8,266 bases of DNA from Candidatus Zhuqueibacterota bacterium (GTDB taxonomy: Bacteria; KSB1; UBA2214), in contig JAKJDB010000092.1 in NCBI GenBank assembly GCA_022706175.1, positions 1-8,266 on the forward strand, in the 5' to 3' direction. This document shows positions 1 to 5,393 of this stretch, piece after piece; within the stretch, counting starts at the first letter, position 1, and each line of letters opens with the position of its first letter. The notes beneath the pieces were generated by a model that saw nothing but the letters and a program-made list of their open reading frames with translations, ran no database searches and was not told where the DNA came from. A program made the translations under genes and the position numbers.

Positions 1-909
1 CCCGCCTCCATGTCGGCGATTGGTCAGTGGGAGGCGCAGCGCATGCAGGAGATGCACGCTTATGTGAGTCTGCGCGGCCAGCAGAACGCCATGGAGATGT
101 CCGATGTGGCGTCTGAGCAGATGAAGCTCTATCAGCAGTATTGGTGGAAACCCGTGCACCTGGACATCCGCGTACCTCGGACCAAATGGGTGGTGCTGCG
201 TTGGCCCAACCCCGGCATGGCGCAGCTGGCCAGAATGAGCACCGAAGCGTTTACCCAATTTTACTTTGACGTGTGCACGCTCGATTACGGCAGACTGGAG
301 CGGGCGATGAAAACCCTGGCCGCCCTGATGCGCCGGACCGACCGGGTGCGCATCACCGGTCCGGGCACCGAGCTCTCGTTCTCCATCAAGAATATTCCGG
401 TGATCCCGTGCAGCGGATCCCACAACCTGCCGGACGGCGAAATCTTTACCGCGCCGGTGCGCGATTCGGTGAACGGCCGGGTCCGGTTCACCGCACCGAC
501 CATCTACCAGAGCGTGGTGCATGAGAACGTGGAACTGGTCTTTCGCAACGGTAAAATCATTCGCGCAAAATCGGACAAGAGTGAAATGCTCAACGCCGTG
601 CTGGACACGGACGAGGGCAGCCGGTACATCGGCGAGTTTGCCCTGGGGTTGAATCCGCACATCACCCGGCCGATGCTCGACATTTTATTCGATGAAAAGA
701 TCAGCGGTTCGTTTCACTTTACGCCGGGCAACAGCTATGACAACGCGTTCAACGGCAATCGCTCCCAGGTGCACTGGGACCTGGTGTGCATCCAGACGCC
801 CGAGTACGGCGGCGGCGAGATCTATTTCAACGACCGGCTGATCCGCAAGGACGGACTGTTTGTGCCAAGAGACCTGCAGCCGCTGAATCCGCAAAACCTG
901 CTGGACTAG
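1..909 (+). CDS. M29-family metallo-aminopeptidase (AmpS/aminopeptidase T type), 5' end outside window
   Basis: This gene encodes a cytoplasmic dinuclear-metal exopeptidase that removes N-terminal amino acids from peptides. The reading frame is open from base 1 (Pro-Ala-Ser before the first Met at 10) and ends with TAG at 907-909. About 302 codons are seen, whereas the family usually has about 370-410, so roughly 70-100 N-terminal residues lie upstream and the Met at 10 is probably internal. Counting from that Met, the six family metal ligands can be matched: Glu144 in LPDGEIFTAP, Glu209 in IGEFALGLN, His236 and Tyr243 in the segment FHFTPGNSY, and His255 and Asp257 in VHWDLV. Their spacing resembles that of Thermus aminopeptidase T. 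The residue set suggests an active enzyme; the substrate preference cannot be read. The next gene follows after 71 bases on the same strand. Confidence 0.93.
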   Translation, partial: PASMSAIGQWEAQRMQEMHAYVSLRGQQNAMEMSDVASEQMKLYQQYWWKPVHLDIRVPRTKWVVLRWPNPGMAQLARMSTEAFTQFYFDVCTLDYGRLERAMKTLAALMRRTDRVRITGPGTELSFSIKNIPVIPCSGSHNLPDGEIFTAPVRDSVNGRVRFTAPTIYQSVVHENVELVFRNGKIIRAKSDKSEMLNAVLDTDEGSRYIGEFALGLNPHITRPMLDILFDEKISGSFHFTPGNSYDNAFNGNRSQVHWDLVCIQTPEYGGGEIYFNDRLIRKDGLFVPRDLQPLNPQNLLD

Positions 910-931
910 GGTTGCACCGCGGGGCTCCGAC

Positions 932-952
932 GGCGGCGCCAAGACGGCCGCC
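932..952 (+). other. GC-rich inverted repeat between aminopeptidase and selenoprotein genes
   Basis: GGCGGC at 932-937 can pair with GCCGCC at 947-952 around a 9-base loop. It is followed on the + strand by a run of seven A, not T, so it does not look like an intrinsic terminator for the aminopeptidase gene. It may be an mRNA hairpin that separates the two cistrons, or chance in GC-rich DNA. Confidence 0.35.
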
Positions 953-980
953 TAAAAAAATACACTCAGAAAGGATGACC

Positions 981-1193
981 ATGAAGATCGCCATCGAATA
1001 CTGCACGCAATGAAACTATTACCCGAGAGCAGCCAGTTTGGCTGACGCACTGAAAAAAGAAAAACAGGCCTCTGTCACATTGATCGAATCCAGCGGCGGC
1101 GTTTTTGAAGTGTTCCACGACGGACAGAAGATCTATTCTAAAAAAGCAACCGGCCGATTTCCGACCCTGGATGAAATCCTCCAGCTTCTGTGA
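981..1193 (+). CDS. selW: SelW-like (Rdx/SelT-SelW-SelH family) selenoprotein with in-frame TGA = selenocysteine
   Basis: Reading through TGA at 1011-1013 gives one continuous 70-residue protein ending at TGA 1191-1193. It opens MKIAIEYCTQ, then Sec11, then NYYPRAASLADAL. This makes a CxxU redox motif (Cys8, Sec11) at the end of the first beta strand, as in SelW-type thioredoxin-fold proteins. The later part carries the family hallmarks GGVFEV (residues 39-44), a short beta hairpin with KIYSKKATGRFP (53-64), and a C-terminal helix. Its length matches bacterial family members (about 70-90). Start 981 is chosen because AGAAAGGA (968-975) lies five bases upstream; ATG 975 is in frame but overlaps that site. 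The family is thought to act in thiol/selenol redox chemistry in the cytoplasm, with exact partners unknown. The alternative, a 10-codon peptide followed by noncoding DNA, is unlikely because family similarity continues past the TGA. Confidence 0.9.
1011..1013 (+). other. Selenocysteine-encoding TGA codon
   Basis: This in-frame TGA is codon 11 of the SelW-like gene, at the position where family members have Sec or Cys in CxxU/CxxC. Conserved family sequence continues in the same frame for 59 more codons, which argues for recoding rather than termination. Confidence 0.87.
1030..1044 (+). promoter_or_regulatory. Candidate bacterial SECIS hairpin downstream of the Sec codon
   Basis: CAGCCA (1030-1035) pairs perfectly with TGGCTG (1039-1044), leaving a small GTT loop (1036-1038); with the A-U pair open the loop reads AGTTT. 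The loop begins 22 bases after the TGA. Bacterial SECIS elements are short stem-loops inside the coding region, typically with a G in the first two loop positions and the loop about 16-37 bases from the UGA; this hairpin meets both conditions. The lower stem toward the TGA is poorly paired by eye. Its role would be to bind SelB carrying Sec-tRNA. No part of the Sec machinery lies in this window. Confidence 0.7.
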
Positions 1194-1220
1194 ACGCCTC
1201 CCTCCCGGTCCACTGATCAA

Positions 1221-1227
1221 GAAAGGA
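1221..1227 (+). promoter_or_regulatory. Ribosome binding site that points to an ACG start
   Basis: GAAAGGA ends seven bases before ACG at 1235. No ATG, GTG or TTG lies at suitable distance in the frame of the TPR gene; the first ones are GTG 1283 and ATG 1292, without a visible ribosome binding site of their own. A TAA at 1229-1231 closes this frame upstream, so translation must begin after it. Confidence 0.6.
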
Positions 1228-1234
1228 TTAAAAT

Positions 1235-2323
1235 ACGAAAATAAAAAAAGAGGACGCCACCCTGGACGACGCCTGGCGCGCTGTGGCCGACATGGAGTAT
1301 CGGCGTGCGACCGAAATCGCCAACCGGATGCTGAGCAAAGACGGGGACGATCCGGATGCCCTGATGCTGCTCAGCCGGATTCAAGTGGGCACCGGAAAGA
1401 TCGAACAAGCTCACCAGACCTACTCGTACATTTACAACCACAAAAAAATGGCCGCCGGCCTGCGCGCCGAGGCCGCCATGGTGCTCAACCGCCTGCCCGA
1501 AGCCCTGTCCCTGCTGCAGAAAACGCTGAAAGAGAATCCGCGCCAGCCGGAGCTGCTTTTCATCGCCGCGCTGATCGAATACCAGCTCGGCCATATTCAG
1601 CGGGTGGAGGACTATATGCTTGCCGCGCTGGAGAGCGGCCTGGATTGGAACGACGAAGACCCCATCACCCTGGTGGTGGAACACTGCTTGACCGGACCGG
1701 AGTACTTGGATCTCGAACACATCTATCTCGATTGCCAGGATCAGCTTTTCGAAGGCAAAAGCGGATCAAAAAACCGCTGGTTCAGCCTCAACATGTCCAT
1801 CTACGAGCTGTACACCGCATCCACCCCGGCCAAACGCAACAAGATCGCCAACGATCTGCTCTATCTGCTGGGCGGAGCAGAGGACCTCACGCCGGCTTCC
1901 GGTAAAGAAAAACTGCGCGCCATTCTGACCGACTTTTCCCACAACGAGCAGGACGCCCGTTTCGGCCTGGAAGGCCTCAAAGCGCTGGACGCGGGCCGGT
2001 ACGACGAACTCGCGCGCATGGTGCTGGCGCTGCAGCTCGAACATCTCAAAGAGTTCTCCGCCGTCGTGGACATTCAGTTTGACCAGTTGGACAGCAGTTC
2101 CATGCAAACACTGACCACCAAACTGCCCATGCGCATGGCCATCGACCTGCTCACGCTTTACGCCATGGCCACCTCTGAGGACCGCAAGTCCCAGTTGATG
2201 GAACAGGAGATCGAAGCGGAACTGAGCGCCGCCTTGATCACCGCTTGCTTCAGCGCCTTTTACCAGGAAATCAACCTGTATAAAAAACGGCAGCAGCCGC
2301 AGCCCGTAAAAAAGAAAAAATAA
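1235..2323 (+). CDS. TPR-like helical repeat protein, unknown function, probable ACG start
   Basis: From ACG 1235 the product is 362 residues, (M)KIKKEDATLDDAWRAVADME and onward; from the fallback GTG 1283 it is 346. No signal peptide or membrane segment is seen, so it is probably cytoplasmic. Residues about 10-135 form paired amphipathic helices typical of tetratricopeptide repeats, for example AWRAVADMEYRRATEIANRM with DDPDALMLLSRIQVGTGKIE, and LPEALSLLQKTLKENPRQPE followed by LLFIAALIEYQLGHIQRVED. The rest is also helix-rich but shows no clear repeats, and the C-terminus is a Lys-rich tail ending in VKKKK. TPR scaffolds mediate protein-protein contacts; the partner cannot be told. The gene follows the SelW-like gene by 41 bases and probably shares its transcript. 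The N-terminal extension before GTG 1283 completes the first repeat helix, which supports the upstream start. Confidence 0.8.
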   Translation, partial: TKIKKEDATLDDAWRAVADMEYRRATEIANRMLSKDGDDPDALMLLSRIQVGTGKIEQAHQTYSYIYNHKKMAAGLRAEAAMVLNRLPEALSLLQKTLKENPRQPELLFIAALIEYQLGHIQRVEDYMLAALESGLDWNDEDPITLVVEHCLTGPEYLDLEHIYLDCQDQLFEGKSGSKNRWFSLNMSIYELYTASTPAKRNKIANDLLYLLGGAEDLTPASGKEKLRAILTDFSHNEQDARFGLEGLKALDAGRYDELARMVLALQLEHLKEFSAVVDIQFDQLDSSSMQTLTTKLPMRMAIDLLTLYAMATSEDRKSQLMEQEIEAELSAALITACFSAFYQEINLYKKRQQPQPVKKKK

Positions 2324-2326
2324 CTC

Positions 2327-2350
2327 CGGCGTTCGCATGGACCTACGCCG
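2327..2350 (+). other. Short inverted repeat between the TPR gene and rocA
   Basis: CGGCGT (2327-2332) can pair with ACGCCG (2345-2350) around a 12-base loop, directly after the TAA of the TPR gene. No T run follows, so an intrinsic terminator is not supported. It may be a weak intercistronic mRNA hairpin. Confidence 0.3.
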
Positions 2351-2372
2351 CAGGATTCGTTTCCGCCATCAT

Positions 2373-2381
2373 GGGAGGTGA
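2373..2381 (+). promoter_or_regulatory. Strong Shine-Dalgarno site that decides the rocA start
   Basis: GGGAGGTGA lies four bases before ATG 2386. It overlaps the alternative in-frame ATG at 2371, so that upstream ATG cannot use it; the start at 2386 is preferred. Confidence 0.8.
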
Positions 2382-2385
2382 CGCT

Positions 2386-3936
2386 ATGTTGTCTGAATTC
2401 CGCAACGAACCGTACGTTGATTTCAGCAAACCGGAGAACCGTAAAGCCCAGGAGGAAGCGCTCAGCCGGATCAGCCGCGATTTCTCCAATGAATACGGCC
2501 TGTTCATCAACGGCCGCGAGGTCAAAACCGGCAGAACGTTCAAATCCTACAATCCGTCGCACAAGGACCAGGTGCTGGCGGTTTTTCACAAGGCGGGAAA
2601 GGATGAAGTGGACCTGGCGATGCAGGCTGCGCTGGCCGCCCAAGAAAAGTGGAAAACCATCGACGCCAAAGAGCGGGCCCTCGTTCTGCTCAAGGCGGCG
2701 CAGATCCTGCGCAAACGCAAGGCGGAGGTGAACGCCTGGATGATCTGCGAAGCCGGAAAGACCTGGATCGAGGCAGAGGCGGACACGGCCGAGGCCATCG
2801 ATTTTCTCGATTTTTACGGCCGTGAGGCGATCCGTTGGAGTGAAATCAAAGGCGCCATCCCTTTTCCCAACGAAGCAACCGAGCTGCGCTATATTCCCCT
2901 GGGCGTCGGCGCCATCATCCCGCCCTGGAACTTTCCCATGGCGATCCTCACCGGCATGTCCAGCGCCGCTCTGGTCACCGGCAACGCCGTTCTGCTCAAG
3001 CCGGCCTCCGACACCCCGGCCATCGGTCGGCAATTCGTCCAGATCATGCAGGAAGCCGGTCTGCCGGACGGGCTTCTCAATTTCATTCCCGGCAGCGGCG
3101 CGGAGATCGGCGATTATCTGGTCAGCCACCCCAAAATCCGCTTCATCTCCTTCACCGGCTCTAAAGAGGTGGGCTTGCACATCACCGAGTTGGCCTCCCG
3201 GTGCGCGCCGGGACAGATCTGGATCAAACGCGTCGTTGCGGAGATGGGCGGCAAAGACAGCATCGTGGTGGACAGCAATTGCGATCTCAACGAAGCGGCC
3301 ACCGCCATCGTCTTTTCCGCTTTTGGCTATCAGGGACAGAAATGCTCCGCCTGCTCGCGGGCCATTGTCGTGGAGCAGGTGTACGACCAACTGCTGGAGC
3401 TGATCGCCGCGAAAACCAAAGCCCTGACCGTCGGCCCCTCTGAAGATCCATCCATGTACATGGGACCGGTCATTAACGCGGCGGCGGAGAAGAAAATTCT
3501 CGAGTACATCGAGATCGGTAAAAAAGAAGGACGGCTTTTAACCGGCGGCGCCAAGGCCGCGGGCGACGGCTATTTTATACAGCCCACCATCTTTGCCGAC
3601 ATCCAACCCGGCGCCCGCCTGGATCAGGAGGAGATCTTTGGACCGGTGCTGGCGGTGATCAAGGCGAAACATTTCGACCAGGCTCTGGCCATCGCCAATG
3701 CCACTGAATACGGCCTCACCGGCGCGGTGTGGACCCGGGACCGCTACCGGATCGAAAAAGCCAAAAACACCTTTCACGTCGGCAACCTGTACATCAACCG
3801 CAAATGCACCGGCGCTATGGTCGGCGCGCACCCCTTCGGCGGCTTTAACATGAGCGGCACGGATTCCAAAGCCGGCGGCATGGATTATCTGGGGTTGTTC
3901 CTGCAGGCCAAATCCATTGCCGAGCGGCTGATCTAG
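2386..3936 (+). CDS. rocA: 1-pyrroline-5-carboxylate / L-glutamate gamma-semialdehyde dehydrogenase (RocA type)
   Basis: This enzyme oxidises L-glutamate 5-semialdehyde (from proline or ornithine/arginine breakdown) to glutamate with NAD+ in the cytoplasm. The 516-residue product matches the usual RocA length of about 515 and is collinear with the Bacillus-type enzyme. Features, numbered from ATG 2386: the PWNFP motif with oxyanion Asn182, cofactor Lys205 in LLKPAS, FTGSKEVG (256-263) of the Rossmann fold, general-base Glu286 in AEMGGKD, catalytic Cys320 in GQKCSACSR, EEIFGP with Glu416, and the RocA-type C-terminal region HVGNLYINRKCTGA followed by HPFGGFNMSGTDSKAGG (482-498). No proline dehydrogenase domain is fused, so it is not a PutA. 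The neighbouring peptidase genes fit amino acid catabolism, although no proline dehydrogenase or ornithine aminotransferase gene is in the window. Confidence 0.96.
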   Translation: MLSEFRNEPYVDFSKPENRKAQEEALSRISRDFSNEYGLFINGREVKTGRTFKSYNPSHKDQVLAVFHKAGKDEVDLAMQAALAAQEKWKTIDAKERALVLLKAAQILRKRKAEVNAWMICEAGKTWIEAEADTAEAIDFLDFYGREAIRWSEIKGAIPFPNEATELRYIPLGVGAIIPPWNFPMAILTGMSSAALVTGNAVLLKPASDTPAIGRQFVQIMQEAGLPDGLLNFIPGSGAEIGDYLVSHPKIRFISFTGSKEVGLHITELASRCAPGQIWIKRVVAEMGGKDSIVVDSNCDLNEAATAIVFSAFGYQGQKCSACSRAIVVEQVYDQLLELIAAKTKALTVGPSEDPSMYMGPVINAAAEKKILEYIEIGKKEGRLLTGGAKAAGDGYFIQPTIFADIQPGARLDQEEIFGPVLAVIKAKHFDQALAIANATEYGLTGAVWTRDRYRIEKAKNTFHVGNLYINRKCTGAMVGAHPFGGFNMSGTDSKAGGMDYLGLFLQAKSIAERLI

Positions 3937-3943
3937 GCCCTCG

Positions 3944-4597
3944 ATGGAGATCTCGTTGCTGTTCGAAGACGACGATATGATCGCGGTGGACAAACCCGAT
4001 GGGATCGCCTCAATTCCGGAACGCACCCCGGATCAAACCGATCTGCTCTTCCGCCTCACAGAGCAACGGGGCGCTCCGCTTTGGGTGGTCCATCGACTTG
4101 ACAAAGAGGTCAGCGGCGTGATCCTGTTCGCCAAAACCGCGGCCATGCACCGTCTTCTCAACGATCAATTTCAGAAAAAAAAAATCGACAAAACCTACAT
4201 CGCGATCGTGCACGGCCGCGTAGCCGCTGACCACGGGGTGATCGACAAAGCCATTCGCGCCTGCGGCTCCGGCCGCATGGCGGTCGATGAACAGCGCGGC
4301 AAGCCCTCTCAAACCCGCTTTCATGTTTTAGCGCGCACTCTTCAAACCAGCCGGCTGGAAGTTCATCCGCAAACCGGCCGGCGCCACCAGATTCGTGTGC
4401 ATCTGTACAGCATCGGCCATCCGCTGGTCGGCGACCCGCGCTACGGCGACAAGCAGCGGAACCTCGGCTTTCCACGGCTCTATCTGCATGCGCACTCGAT
4501 ACGCTTTCAGAATCCGCATTCAGGCCAGGAGATCCGGATCACCTCTCCGCTGCCCGATGCCTTTGATCTGGTCTGTTCAAACAAGGAGGTCCGCTGA
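3944..4597 (+). CDS. RluA-family pseudouridine synthase, short form without S4 domain
   Basis: The enzyme isomerises specific uridines in rRNA or tRNA to pseudouridine. The product has 217 residues. The catalytic motif HRLDKEVSG is at 50-58 with nucleophile Asp53, the conserved Tyr85 lies in KTYIAIVHG, and the RNA-binding core TGRRHQIRVHL spans 144-154, followed by HPLVGDPRYG (159-168). The N-terminus LFEDDDMIAVDKPDGIASIP is the normal opening of the catalytic domain, so there is no S4 domain as in RluC or RluD. The target position cannot be inferred. The gene starts seven bases after the rocA stop with no good ribosome binding site, suggesting translation coupled to rocA. It ends in TGATG, overlapping the next start by one base. 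Codons 78-80 sit in a run of ten A (4175-4184), a possible slippage site; the frame continues correctly through it. Confidence 0.93.
   Translation: MEISLLFEDDDMIAVDKPDGIASIPERTPDQTDLLFRLTEQRGAPLWVVHRLDKEVSGVILFAKTAAMHRLLNDQFQKKKIDKTYIAIVHGRVAADHGVIDKAIRACGSGRMAVDEQRGKPSQTRFHVLARTLQTSRLEVHPQTGRRHQIRVHLYSIGHPLVGDPRYGDKQRNLGFPRLYLHAHSIRFQNPHSGQEIRITSPLPDAFDLVCSNKEVR
4583..4589 (+). promoter_or_regulatory. Strong Shine-Dalgarno site inside the rluA-family gene for the lipoprotein
   Basis: AAGGAGG lies seven bases before ATG 4597, within the last codons of the pseudouridine synthase gene. It supports the lipoprotein start and efficient reinitiation at the TGATG overlap. Confidence 0.8.
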
Positions 4598-5262
4598 TGC
4601 GCTTCTCTACGATCCTGTTCTTCTTTATGCTCGCAGGGTGTTCCCGACACGGCCAACTCGCTGTCCGGACCCTGTCCCAGGCCGAGTGGGCCGCCCTGCA
4701 AATTCGCAGCAATGAAAAGCTGGCCACTCCGGAGTGGATCCAGGGCAAGCTGCTCAACCTGGCCAAAATTAAAGCCGAAAACCGGGCGGACTCTTTGTTG
4801 GCGTTCATGGCCGTCAATCCAGAGATCTTTAAACTGCATCAGCCGGCGCAAGAGCTCAAAGTAAAAAGCGACAGAACCGATGAGCTCGGCTTTCAGCATC
4901 TGCGCTTTTCCCGTCTGCACCAAAACATCCCCATCTGGAACGATGATCTGGTCATCCACATCAATAAAAAAGGCGAAGCCTATCTGTTCAACGGCCGCTA
5001 TCACGCCAGCCAGAAGATCGTCGGCCAGGCCGTCGTCAGCGCAGAAAAAGCGGCTGCCATCGCCCTTGATGCCGCAAAAGAAAAAAAAATGGATCGAGTC
5101 GATGAAAATGAACCGGTCTGGTATCCAGCCGGCGCCAGCCTGCGGCTGGCCCACCATCTGGTTCTGAGCAGCGAAAACAAGAGCTGGGACTATTTCGTCG
5201 CAGCGGACAACGGCGAGATTTTGTATGATCAGGATCGGCGCAGATTCCAGATGGCAAGATAA
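4597..5262 (+). CDS. Lipoprotein consisting of a free-standing FTP/PepSY-type M4 protease propeptide
   Basis: The 221-residue product opens with a lipoprotein signal: basic MR, hydrophobic STILFFFML and lipobox LAGC with Cys15 as the lipid-modified residue. Mature residues about 20-92 are helix-rich. Residues 94-135, TDELGFQHLRFSRLHQNIPI followed by the WNDDLVIHIN and FNGRY motifs, match the fungalysin/thermolysin propeptide (FTP) pattern, and residues about 145-212 look like a PepSY-type half ending in WDYFVAADNGEILY. No HEXXH or other catalytic motif is present and the protein stops where a protease domain would begin. Over 94-135, 20 of 42 residues are identical to the propeptide of the downstream M4 protease, without gaps. 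Propeptides of this kind fold and inhibit their protease, so a membrane-anchored chaperone or inhibitor acting in trans is inferred; a decayed protease gene is a less likely alternative. A run of nine A occurs at 5081-5089. Confidence 0.85.
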   Translation: MRFSTILFFFMLAGCSRHGQLAVRTLSQAEWAALQIRSNEKLATPEWIQGKLLNLAKIKAENRADSLLAFMAVNPEIFKLHQPAQELKVKSDRTDELGFQHLRFSRLHQNIPIWNDDLVIHINKKGEAYLFNGRYHASQKIVGQAVVSAEKAAAIALDAAKEKKMDRVDENEPVWYPAGASLRLAHHLVLSSENKSWDYFVAADNGEILYDQDRRRFQMAR

Positions 5263-5329
5263 AAGGATTCAGGCTCAGTGACGTCGCTACCCTTGTACTG
5301 GAAACAGAACCGATCAACCGAGCAAGCAA

Positions 5330-5360
5330 CGCCGGCCCGGATCGAATTCGGCCGCCGGCG
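5330..5360 (+). other. Stable hairpin in the leader of the M4 protease gene
   Basis: CGCCGGC (5330-5336) pairs with GCCGGCG (5354-5360). CCGGA (5337-5341) can continue the stem with TTCGG (5347-5351, including a G-U pair), leaving a two-base bulge and a five-base loop. No T run follows, so this is not an intrinsic terminator. It lies 33 bases before the protease ATG in the 131-base intergenic region 5263-5393 and may stabilise the mRNA or limit read-through. No convincing promoter was recognised in that region. Confidence 0.45.
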
Positions 5361-5393
5361 CTGAATTGAAAAAACAGAGAAAGGTCAAGGAAA

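Noticed and set aside
932..960. Hairpin plus homopolymer run as a rho-independent terminator
   Set aside because: On the + strand the run after the stem is A, not T, and on the - strand the T run precedes the stem, so neither direction fits an intrinsic terminator.
910..980. A promoter for the selenoprotein gene (TTGCAC near 912 with TACACT near 961)
   Set aside because: The two boxes are far more than 17 bases apart and the second one abuts the ribosome binding site, so the pair is not credible.
1011..1013. TGA as a nonsense mutation making selW a pseudogene
   Set aside because: The stop falls exactly at the Sec position of CxxU, a SECIS-like hairpin follows, and the downstream frame is intact and family-like.
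1105..1905. A 266-codon open frame on the + strand overlapping the selenoprotein and TPR genes
   Set aside because: The translation is Arg/Pro/Gly-rich low-complexity text, while the overlapping frame gives TPR-like helices and the SelW-like tail. It is an out-of-frame shadow.
2371..2373. ATG 2371 as the rocA start
   Set aside because: It overlaps the strong GGGAGGTGA site that serves ATG 2386, and RocA homologs begin near the latter.
2260..3390. A 376-codon open frame on the - strand
   Set aside because: It is antisense to rocA and shows no domain; rocA is certain in this stretch.
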